A DNA stretch of 5,447 nt, from positions 1 to 5,447 of the forward strand of contig CAXSEA010000245.1 of the NCBI GenBank assembly GCA_964235675.1, in the 5' to 3' direction. The translations under genes and the position numbers were made by a program. The notes under the pieces were generated by a model. The model made no database searches, was not told the DNA's origin, and saw only the letters and a program-made list of their open reading frames with translations. This DNA comes from CAXSEA01 sp964235675 (GTDB taxonomy: Bacteria > Armatimonadota > Armatimonadia > Armatimonadales > Capsulimonadaceae). Shown one piece after another: positions 1 through 5,210 of this stretch; position 1 is the stretch's first letter, and each line of letters starts with the position of its first letter.

Positions 1-1
1 C

Positions 2-151
2 GATGCGGAGAGCAGCGATCCGCGTGTGCATGGAGTACGTACTTTTTTGGAGATGATTGCTCAGGAGCCGCGTCTCAGCGCTACGGCCTTGCAGACAGTC
101 GGCAGCAAAGGCTGGGATGGTTTCGTTTTGGCGCTAGTCGTTTCCGAGTAG
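2..151 (+). CDS. O-methyltransferase, C-terminal fragment (5' part outside the window)
   Basis: An open frame runs from the window edge to a TAG at 149-151 and gives the last 49 residues of a protein. The stretch SDPRVHGVRTFLEMIAQEP followed by LSATALQTVGSKGWDGF and a hydrophobic end (VLALVV) matches my memory of the C-terminus of class I SAM-dependent O-methyltransferases of the methyltransf_3/YrrM type. There the TVGSKGxDG segment forms the last strands of the Rossmann-like fold. These enzymes transfer a methyl group from S-adenosylmethionine to a hydroxyl of a small molecule; the substrate cannot be told from this end. The SAM-binding motifs and the start codon lie upstream of the window. 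A likely terminator at 195-217 separates it from the dehydrogenase gene, so the two are probably not one operon. Family assignment is fairly good, specific function unknown. Confidence 0.72.
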   Translation, partial: DAESSDPRVHGVRTFLEMIAQEPRLSATALQTVGSKGWDGFVLALVVSE

Positions 152-194
152 TGGCTAATGAATCGCGCGCGCGTTTTTAGGGCGCAGTAGATAG

Positions 195-217
195 TATTCG
201 CGGCGGCGAATAGTTTT
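195..217 (+). terminator. Probable intrinsic terminator of the methyltransferase gene
   Basis: TATTCGC (195-201) and GCGAATA (206-212) form a perfect 7-bp stem with a GGCG loop. The run GTTTT follows directly at 213-217. The site is 43 bases after the methyltransferase stop and before the dehydrogenase leader, where a terminator would be expected. The stem is short and the T-run has only four bases, so it may be weak. A second GC-rich stretch with TTTTT (about 164-178) lies just upstream and may add to it. Confidence 0.5.
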
Positions 218-270
218 GCGTTCGTGCATCTAGGATAACAACTCCACGCAAGAAGCGACGCTGGGCCGCA

Positions 271-283
271 CCATTCGAAATGG
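271..283. repeat. 13-base palindrome in the dehydrogenase leader
   Basis: CCATT (271-275) and AATGG (279-283) are perfect inverted arms around CGA. It could be a small RNA hairpin inside the larger 236-320 pairing, or a half-site repeat for a DNA-binding regulator. It is short enough to occur by chance. Confidence 0.25.
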
Positions 284-309
284 ATATAAGCCGGCGCGAA
301 AATCTTCCC

Positions 310-314
310 AGGAG
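310..314 (+). promoter_or_regulatory. Ribosome binding site of the dehydrogenase gene
   Basis: AGGAG ends 11 bases before the ATG at 326 and supports that start. Spacing is slightly long. It is the clearest Shine-Dalgarno site in the window, and four of its five bases lie in the right arm of the inverted repeat 236-245/311-320. Confidence 0.6.
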
Positions 315-325
315 TTGTTACCTTT

Positions 326-1549
326 ATGAAAGCTGTTGTCTGGCACGGTATCGGCGATATCCGGCTTGATGATGTTCCCGAGCCACAGATTCAAGAGCCG
401 ACGGACGCCATTATTCGCCTCACCGCGAGCGCGATCTGCGGCACTGACCTGCATATGATTCGTGGCACTCTCACCGGTATGGTCGAGGGCACCATTTTAG
501 GCCACGAAGGCGTCGGCGTGGTGGAGAAGCTTGGCTCGGACGTCCGCAATCTGAGCGTCGGCGACCGCGTTGTGCTGCCTTCGACGCTCGGCTGCGGCAT
601 CTGCTCCTATTGCCGCGCGGGATATTACGCGCAGTGCGACAAAGTGAATCCGAACGGTCCATCGGCGGGCACGGCGTTCTACGGCGGCCCGAAAGAGACC
701 GGCCCGTTCGACGGCTTGCAGGCGGAATTCGCGCGGGTGCCCTACGCCAGCGTGAACTGTATCAAGCTGCCGGACAGCGTCAGCGACGACCAAGCCATTT
801 TGCTTTCCGATATCTTTCCGACGGCTTACTTCGGCGCGGATTTGGCGGGAATCAAGCCAGGGCATACAGTGGCGATCTTCGGCTGCGGTCCGGTGGGGCA
901 GTTCGCCATCGCGAGCGCCAAGCTGATGCAGGCCGGACGCATCTTCGCCATCGACCAAAATCAGTCCCGTCTGGACATGGCGCGGAAGCAGGGCGCGGAA
1001 ACGATCAACTTCGACCAAGAGGACGCTGTGGAGACGATCAAGCGCTTGACCGGCGGAGTGGGCGTGGACTGCGTAATCGATGCGGTCGGCGTGGACGCCA
1101 ACCATCCCCACGCTGGGCCGGGCTTGCAAAAGGAGCAGGAATCGGGCGAGATTCAGAAGGCGGAGCAGGTGCGCCAGGAAATCGCCCCGGAGCAGCATCC
1201 CACGCCGGAAGGCAACTGGCGTCCGGGCGATGCGCCAGCCCAAGTTGCTGAGTGGGCGGTGGATGCGGTCGCGAAGGCGGGCACGATTTCGATCATCGGC
1301 GTTTATCCCGAAACGGCAAACTATTATCCCATTGGCAAGGCGATGAACAAGAACCTAACGATCAAGATGGGCAACTGCAACCACCGCAAGTATATCCCAA
1401 TGCTGCTGGAGTACGTGGCGGCGGGAGTAGTCGAGCCGACCAGATTAATTACTCAGGTCGAAGCCATGCCGACAGCGATTGACGCTTACAAGGCGTTCGA
1501 TTTGCGTCAGCCGGGATGGATCAAGGTGGAGCTTGTGCCGACGGGGTAA
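326..1549 (+). CDS. Zinc-dependent alcohol dehydrogenase, formaldehyde-dehydrogenase-like MDR family
   Basis: This 407-residue protein is a complete medium-chain dehydrogenase/reductase, probably a cytoplasmic NAD(P)-dependent oxidoreductase of alcohols or aldehydes. The N-terminal GroES-like domain carries the catalytic zinc ligands C38 (in ICGTDLH) and H60-E61 (in LGHEGVG), and the structural zinc cysteines C90, C93, C96 and C104. D162 in the SDIFPT segment is where formaldehyde-dehydrogenase-like members place a further zinc ligand. The Rossmann domain has GCGPVG at 186-191, and D210 at the end of the second strand favours NAD over NADP. Residues about 256-308 form a charged, Gln/Glu-rich insert (KEQESGEIQKAEQVRQEIAPEQ) before the nucleotide domain resumes at WAVDAVAKAG; this makes it longer than the usual 340-380 residues. 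The ATG follows an AGGAG. It is flanked by a terminator upstream and an independent promoter downstream, so it is probably transcribed alone. Substrate unknown: formaldehyde, threonine and other alcohols are all possible for this group. Confidence 0.9.
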   Translation: MKAVVWHGIGDIRLDDVPEPQIQEPTDAIIRLTASAICGTDLHMIRGTLTGMVEGTILGHEGVGVVEKLGSDVRNLSVGDRVVLPSTLGCGICSYCRAGYYAQCDKVNPNGPSAGTAFYGGPKETGPFDGLQAEFARVPYASVNCIKLPDSVSDDQAILLSDIFPTAYFGADLAGIKPGHTVAIFGCGPVGQFAIASAKLMQAGRIFAIDQNQSRLDMARKQGAETINFDQEDAVETIKRLTGGVGVDCVIDAVGVDANHPHAGPGLQKEQESGEIQKAEQVRQEIAPEQHPTPEGNWRPGDAPAQVAEWAVDAVAKAGTISIIGVYPETANYYPIGKAMNKNLTIKMGNCNHRKYIPMLLEYVAAGVVEPTRLITQVEAMPTAIDAYKAFDLRQPGWIKVELVPTG

Positions 1550-1631
1550 GCGCTTACTGGCGGCACGATTCACAGTCGGCTTCGATGTCAGTTCACCACT
1601 GATTTCGGAGCCAATTTTTGTTGCTGATCTA

Positions 1632-1660
1632 TTAACAACTCGTATTATAACTGTTATAAT
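1632..1660 (+). promoter_or_regulatory. Sigma70-type promoter of the tandem nuclease genes
   Basis: TTAACA (1632-1637, five of six matches to the -35 consensus) is followed after exactly 17 bases by a perfect TATAAT (1655-1660). A start site near 1667 would give a leader of about 40 bases before the ATG at 1709. It is the best promoter in the window and lies in the 159-base gap between the dehydrogenase and the first nuclease gene, so the nuclease pair has its own transcription start. Confidence 0.7.
1644..1660. promoter_or_regulatory. 17-base palindrome over the -10 box, possible operator
   Basis: ATTATAA (1644-1650) and TTATAAT (1654-1660) are perfect inverted arms around CTG. The right arm includes the whole TATAAT, so a dimeric repressor bound here would exclude RNA polymerase. 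AT-rich sequence makes chance palindromes easier, and no regulator gene is seen in the window. The direct repeat ACAACT at 1635-1640 and 1671-1676 brackets it. Confidence 0.35.
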
Positions 1661-1708
1661 GGCTTCGATCACAACTGTTTCCAGCCGTGTTTCTCAGCCA
1701 TCAGCATC

Positions 1709-2566
1709 ATGTTTGAATTCATTTTTGTGCTAGTTGTCGTAGGGTTTATCGTTCGCAGTAAACTGAATGTCGCGAAAGCTGGGGACGGGAGGCGGTACTT
1801 CAATTCTCTTTTAGGCCCGCCTCCCGCTTTGCTATCAAACGCTGTCGATCTAGACGAGATTCGTCGATTAAACTGGCGGCAGTTTGAACTCCTGATCGTG
1901 CAAGCCTATCAGCGGCAGGGTTACACCACGGAGTGGCGCGGCGGCTGGCGGCGTCCTGACGGGGGCGTGGATATTCTGGCGCGCGGACATGGCGAAACAG
2001 CGGTCGTGCAATGCAAGCATTGGCATGCCACTAGCAAAGTCAGTGTGAAAGCCGTGCGGGAGCTGGGCGGCGTGCTGAAAGAGAACAAGGCCGATCGCGG
2101 CATCTTTATCACCACGGCCGGCTACACCGACGACGCTTGGCGCTACGCCAAAAACAACCCCGAGATCGTGCTGATCGATGGTCCTGCTCTGATCCAGCTT
2201 CTCGCCGGAGTGCGCAACGAGCCGCCCATCGGAGATGCCCAGCCGGCAGCAGCTCAGCCGTCTCAGAGCGCTACGACCGCCCAGGCTGCTCCGCCGTCTT
2301 TCCGCTACGCGACAACTCCCGCGCCATCAGATGTAATGCGCAAGCCGGACGACGAGTGGGATCCTGATTCGCCGCACTGCCCTTATTGCAACGATAAAAT
2401 GGTGCTCAGGACAGCGAAGCGCGGCGGCGATATCGGACAGCAGTTTTGGGGATGCGCACGCTATCCGCGCTGCGCGGGGACACGCAAAGTTTACGCGTCG
2501 TCCTGGGCTGCGGAGCGTCGACAATCCGTTCAAAACTCCCAATTCCAACGCAGAAGGCGGCGCTGA
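1709..2566 (+). CDS. Mrr-type restriction endonuclease with N-terminal membrane anchor and C-terminal topoisomerase zinc ribbon (copy 1)
   Basis: The 285-residue protein begins with a short hydrophobic anchor (about 3-15, FEFIFVLVVVGFIV) followed by basic RSK, which would leave the rest in the cytoplasm. Residues about 47-168 are an Mrr_cat nuclease domain: LNWRQFELLI with E60, GGVDIL with D88, and QCK with Q101 and K103 form the PD-(D/E)XK active site. RELGG and GIFITT are core family motifs. A Pro/Ala/Gln/Ser-rich linker (about 171-215) leads to a topoisomerase-type zinc ribbon, C224-x2-C227 then GQQFWGC249ARYPRC255, which probably binds DNA. The tail is arginine-rich (QRRRRR). Such proteins are predicted to cleave foreign or modified DNA, but this fusion family is, to my knowledge, little characterised. 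No Shine-Dalgarno is visible; the ATG is the first in this frame after the predicted transcription start. The next gene starts 5 bases after the stop and codes for a paralogue. Confidence 0.85.
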   Translation: MFEFIFVLVVVGFIVRSKLNVAKAGDGRRYFNSLLGPPPALLSNAVDLDEIRRLNWRQFELLIVQAYQRQGYTTEWRGGWRRPDGGVDILARGHGETAVVQCKHWHATSKVSVKAVRELGGVLKENKADRGIFITTAGYTDDAWRYAKNNPEIVLIDGPALIQLLAGVRNEPPIGDAQPAAAQPSQSATTAQAAPPSFRYATTPAPSDVMRKPDDEWDPDSPHCPYCNDKMVLRTAKRGGDIGQQFWGCARYPRCAGTRKVYASSWAAERRQSVQNSQFQRRRRR

Positions 2567-2571
2567 CTGCA

Positions 2572-3426
2572 ATGGCGAGGCGAAAAAGCGCGGAAGACGC
2601 AGCGGTAAACGCCATGATGACGATGTTGCTCGCGACGCCTTGGCAGGTTTCGGCGACGTTGCTGGCGGCAGGCTTAATCAGCGAGATTGTCTGGCGCAAC
2701 AACTCTATTGACGGCATCTTTGGCTTGATACCGATCGCCGCCGGTATTGTTGCCTTGCTCAAGCATGCCGAACGCGCCTTGCTCCTGCGGCAAACGGCCG
2801 GGATCGACGATATTCGCGCTCTGAGCTGGCGCGATTTCGAGGAACTGATTACGCAAGCGTACCACAAGCAGGGCTACTCCGCCGAGCGTCGCGGAGGAAG
2901 CGGCCCGGATGGCGGAGTGGACGTTATCTTGCGCGGTCGCGGCGAAAAGGTGATCGTTCAGTGCAAGTGCTGGAATTCCACACGGGCAGTGAGTGTCACC
3001 AAAGTGCGTGAACTCGGCGGAGTGATTGCCGAAAACAGTGCCGACCGCGCAATCTTCGTGACTTCGTCCACGTACAGCCGGGACGCTCTCAGCTATGGCG
3101 CGAATGCGGCGAACAAGATGACGCTGATTGATGGCCCCGCATTAGTGAAGCTGTTGGCGGAGGCGCGCGGCAGCAAGTTGCAGGCAGCAGCCTCGCCTCA
3201 AGAGATGCCCCCATCGCATTTGAGCCAGTTGCAGGATGTGCCGGCTCAAAATTCTATATCACCAAAGTGTCCGACTTGCGGCACACCTATGGTTGCGCGG
3301 ACGGCGCGCAAAGGGGAGCATGCGGGAAAGCAGTTTTGGGGATGCCCGCAGTATCCTCGATGCCGGGGGACGCGAGAATTAAATTTCGAGGCTCAATCGT
3401 CGGAGCAGTCCATCTCCGTTTCTTAG
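2572..3426 (+). CDS. Mrr-type restriction endonuclease with two membrane segments and topoisomerase zinc ribbon (copy 2)
   Basis: The chosen start (ATG 2572, MARRKSAED) gives 284 residues, nearly the same as copy 1, and the basic N-terminus followed by TPWQ and a hydrophobic stretch is, as I recall, typical of this family. The frame is open back to an ATG at 2446, but that would overlap copy 1 by 121 bases and add unrelated sequence. Two hydrophobic segments (about 22-40 and 46-64) likely form a membrane hairpin. The nuclease domain (about 78-200) has SWRDFEEL with E90, GGVDV with D117, and QCK with Q130 and K132. The zinc ribbon has C233, C236, C258 and C264, with exactly the spacing of copy 1. 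All catalytic and zinc positions are kept, so both copies appear active. AGAAGG at 2552-2557 is a distant, weak Shine-Dalgarno; translational coupling across the 5-base gap is likely. Confidence 0.85.
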   Translation: MARRKSAEDAAVNAMMTMLLATPWQVSATLLAAGLISEIVWRNNSIDGIFGLIPIAAGIVALLKHAERALLLRQTAGIDDIRALSWRDFEELITQAYHKQGYSAERRGGSGPDGGVDVILRGRGEKVIVQCKCWNSTRAVSVTKVRELGGVIAENSADRAIFVTSSTYSRDALSYGANAANKMTLIDGPALVKLLAEARGSKLQAAASPQEMPPSHLSQLQDVPAQNSISPKCPTCGTPMVARTARKGEHAGKQFWGCPQYPRCRGTRELNFEAQSSEQSISVS

Positions 3427-3515
3427 CATAAGGTATTATTGTGCATGGCTGTGAGCGCGACAAGCGCGTTTGTGGCACCATTTCCCATCTGGTTTAGCCT
3501 CTGTCACCTTCCACG

Positions 3516-4475
3516 ATGAGCGTCTTTTCACCTACGGACACTGAGCAGGAACTCTTGGCGTCCACTCCCGCCTTTGCCGATTTCGATCTCGCCACTTATA
3601 CCGCCGAGCGGCGGGTGTGGGTCAACGAGGCTTTAGAGCGCTGCTTGCCGCCGGAGAATCAGTCTCCACCGGTTTTACACCGGGCGATGCGGTATTCCAC
3701 ATTGTGCGGCGGCAAGCGGCTGCGTCCGCTTCTGGTGCTTGCCGGGGCCGAGGTGGTGGGCGGCGACGCCCGCGCCGCGATGCCGCTTGCCTGCGCGGTA
3801 GAGTGCATCCACACGTTTTCGCTGATCCACGACGATCTCCCGGCGCTCGACAACGACGATCTCCGGCGCGGCATGCCGACCAGCCACAAGGTATTCGGAG
3901 AGCCGGTCGCTATTCTCGCGGGCGACGCTCTGCTGGCCTATGCTTTCGAGCTGATCGCTCTTTGCGCCAGCGAGAACGGCCTGGCTCCCCTGCCCGTCTT
4001 AAACGCCATGACTCGGATCGCGCGGGCATCGGGTACGGAAGGGATGGTCGGCGGGCAGGTAGACGATCTCGAATCGGAAGGGCGCGCCGATGTCAGCTTG
4101 GCGCAGATCGAGTCGATCCATATCCGCAAGACGGGCGCGCTTCTGAGCGCGTCGCTACTGGCCGGAGCCGGGCTTTTCAGTCCACCGGACTCGATTATGC
4201 GCAGCCTGGAAGCCTACGGGCACAATCTTGGGCTTGCTTTTCAAATTACCGACGACCTTCTAGATATCCAGGGCGACGAAGCCGCGCTCGGCAAGCCGGT
4301 CGGGTCGGATCAGCGCAACGACAAGGCCACCTACCCCAAGCTGCTGGGAATGGAGCAATCGGAGCGTCTGGCGCAGCAGGCGACTCAGGCGGCAGTGGAT
4401 GCGCTTAAAGATTTTGGGATTGAGGCCGATCCTCTGCGGGCTTTGGCCGGGTATATGGTGGCGCGGCAGTCTTAA
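3516..4475 (+). CDS. ispA: Polyprenyl (farnesyl/geranylgeranyl) diphosphate synthase
   Basis: This 319-residue trans-prenyltransferase condenses isopentenyl diphosphate with allylic diphosphates to make C15 or C20 precursors for quinones, carotenoids or cell-wall lipid carriers. The GGKRLRP motif (K67, R70) and H99 bind isopentenyl diphosphate. The first aspartate motif is DDLPALD (D106, D107, D112) followed by LRRG, and the second is DDLLD (D246, D247, D250). K205-T206, Q243 and the GKPVGSDQRNDKATYP segment (259-274) are also conserved. The four residues between D107 and D112, and F101 five positions before the motif, fit a bacterial type II enzyme; FPP and GGPP synthases cannot be separated by eye. 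About 20 residues at the N-terminus go beyond the usual start of the fold. An in-frame stop at 3495-3497 makes ATG 3516 the first ATG possible, though it has no Shine-Dalgarno. The 89-base gap from the nuclease genes shows no clear promoter or terminator. Confidence 0.9.
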   Translation: MSVFSPTDTEQELLASTPAFADFDLATYTAERRVWVNEALERCLPPENQSPPVLHRAMRYSTLCGGKRLRPLLVLAGAEVVGGDARAAMPLACAVECIHTFSLIHDDLPALDNDDLRRGMPTSHKVFGEPVAILAGDALLAYAFELIALCASENGLAPLPVLNAMTRIARASGTEGMVGGQVDDLESEGRADVSLAQIESIHIRKTGALLSASLLAGAGLFSPPDSIMRSLEAYGHNLGLAFQITDDLLDIQGDEAALGKPVGSDQRNDKATYPKLLGMEQSERLAQQATQAAVDALKDFGIEADPLRALAGYMVARQS

Positions 4476-4614
4476 GAACCCATCCGGCCTTTCAGGCCAC
4501 CTTCCCTGTAGGGAAGGAAATATAAGATAGCGCTGTATTTTAAGACGGCTTAGAACATGGCCGTAGACTTTTCCTTCCCTACAGGGAAGGTGACCTGAAA
4601 GGCCGGATGGGTTC
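4476..4614. repeat. Large inverted-repeat element, 45-bp arms, REPIN/BIME-like
   Basis: The left arm 4476-4520 and right arm 4570-4614 are reverse complements at 44 of 45 positions; the only mismatch pairs C4497 with A4593. The 49-base middle (4521-4569) is AT-richer and contains a 5-bp stem (4545-4549/4560-4564) but no gene. Each arm also folds on itself: CCTTCCCT-GT-AGGGAAGG at 4500-4517 and its counterpart 4573-4590, and GGCCT-TTC-AGGCC at 4486-4498 (imperfect in the right arm). The element fills the space between two convergent genes exactly, starting one base after the prenyl synthase stop and ending inside the hydrolase stop codon. Possible roles are a bidirectional transcription barrier or a mobile palindromic doublet. 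No U-run follows the stems, so it is not a classical intrinsic terminator. No target-site duplication is visible. Confidence 0.85.
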
Positions 4615-5170
4615 ACCGACAAGCCGCGCCGCTCGACCAGACATGGGGTGTTATGCTCTCGGGCAGGAGCTTGGCGATGTCGGCGGGCTGGGTGTCGTCG
4701 GGGTCGCGTTGGGGCAGTAGAGGGTTGCCGGCTTCGACCCACGCGCGGGCGACAAATTCGCCGCAGGAATATTTGTTTTTGGTGGTGTAGTTAATCTGCC
4801 ATTTGCGGAAGACGCGCTCCAGGAATATAACCAGCAGGTCGATCGGGTCGTAGGGAGCGCCGATTTGGGTTTGCGCCCAGGCGAGCGCCTTGCGCCCGCA
4901 GTCACGTCCGCCGGGCGCGGGCAGGACGGCGATGCAGTGGCTGCCGTACTTCGTGGTGAGATTGCGCCGAGCCACCCCGGAGGGACGCGCTTCGACGATC
5001 TCGTCGCCGCCTGCGTAGATCGCGGCATGGAAGTAGGGCGTTCCGCCGAACCACGCAATGAGTAGGTTAATGCCCTTGGCACCGGCGAACAGCAGGATAT
5101 CTCCCGGCTCGGCGGTCTCGCGCGGCGGACGGATGGGCGGCGCTTGATTGGACTTGATCCATTCTTTCAT
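4613..5170 (-). CDS. YiiX-like permuted NlpC/P60 (papain-like) cysteine hydrolase
   Basis: The 185-residue protein fits the YiiX/YebB-type (peptidase C92-like) permuted NlpC/P60 fold, in which the catalytic histidine precedes the cysteine. EPGDILLF (21-28) is the typical opening strand, H48 sits in YFHAAIYAG, E60 in EIVEARP is a likely third residue, and C136 lies in YSCGEFVARAW. GAPYDPIDLL (104-113) and a final DDTQPADIAKLLP (158-170) are further family features. Members are thought to hydrolyse or transfer acyl or amide bonds in lipids or peptides; the substrate here is unknown. No signal peptide or transmembrane segment is seen, so it is probably cytoplasmic. ATG at 5170 lies 10 bases after the aminotransferase stop on the same strand, without a Shine-Dalgarno, which suggests coupling or a leaderless transcript. 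The stop codon overlaps the inverted repeat by two bases. Confidence 0.78.
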   Translation of the reverse strand: MKEWIKSNQAPPIRPPRETAEPGDILLFAGAKGINLLIAWFGGTPYFHAAIYAGGDEIVEARPSGVARRNLTTKYGSHCIAVLPAPGGRDCGRKALAWAQTQIGAPYDPIDLLVIFLERVFRKWQINYTTKNKYSCGEFVARAWVEAGNPLLPQRDPDDTQPADIAKLLPESITPHVWSSGAACR

Positions 5171-5179
5171 GTCGCCCGA

Positions 5180-5210
5180 ATTATAGCCGCTCCAGTCCTG
5201 CCGCTAACAA
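5180..5210 (-). promoter_or_regulatory. Possible promoter for a near-leaderless hydrolase transcript
   Basis: On the minus strand a perfect TATAAT occupies 5185-5180 and includes the first two bases of the TAA stop codon of the aminotransferase gene. The ATG at 5170 is only 9 bases further on, so transcription would begin within a few bases of the start codon. The best -35 is TTGTTA (5210-5205), four of six matches with a long 19-base spacer. It may be chance, as the two genes could simply be cotranscribed. Confidence 0.3.

Larger units (their letters stand above)
236..320 (+). promoter_or_regulatory. Leader of the dehydrogenase gene with a 10-bp inverted repeat covering the ribosome binding site
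   Basis: TAACAACTCC at 236-245 is the exact reverse complement of GGAGTTGTTA at 311-320. The right arm contains the GGAG of the Shine-Dalgarno site of the gene starting at 326, so in RNA the left arm could pair with it and block translation. The 65 bases between the arms hold a smaller perfect palindrome (271-283). No riboswitch class is recognised. I could not find a convincing promoter here: TAGGAT at 231-236 resembles a -10 box but lacks a -35 at proper spacing, and if it were used the start site would fall inside or after the left arm. The pairing is seen in the sequence; the regulatory role is inference. Confidence 0.35.

Noticed and set aside
497..1243. 248-residue open frame on the minus strand inside the dehydrogenase gene
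   Set aside because: It lies antisense to a clearly coding MDR gene and shows no recognisable domain. Long antisense frames are common in GC-rich coding sequence.
1546..1557. 12-base palindrome GTAAGCGCTTAC at the dehydrogenase stop codon
   Set aside because: It has no loop and no T-run, so it cannot act as a standard terminator hairpin, and it includes the stop codon. A chance palindrome is the simplest reading.
2446..2571. Longer N-terminus for the second nuclease from ATG 2446
   Set aside because: It would overlap the zinc-ribbon coding part of copy 1 by 121 bases, and the 42 extra residues look like an out-of-frame reading of that ribbon. ATG 2572 gives a family-like start and a length equal to copy 1.
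3454..3472. GCGC-GACAA-GCGC stem followed by TTTG before the prenyl synthase, considered as a terminator
   Set aside because: The stem is only four base pairs and the T-run three, too weak to call.
3617..4408. 263-residue plus-strand frame inside the prenyl synthase gene
   Set aside because: It is a shifted reading of ispA with arginine/glycine-rich, domain-free sequence. The ispA frame keeps every catalytic motif.
4476..4614. CRISPR array or transposon with a coding sequence
   Set aside because: There are only two repeat units, inverted rather than direct, with no open frame between them and no target-site duplication.
4260..4742. 160-residue minus-strand frame across the inverted repeat
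   Set aside because: It runs through the antisense end of ispA, the palindromic element and the hydrolase gene in another frame, and its composition is typical of a shadow frame.
4865..5065. 66-residue plus-strand frame opposite the hydrolase
   Set aside because: It is antisense to the YiiX-like gene with no motif and no ribosome binding site.
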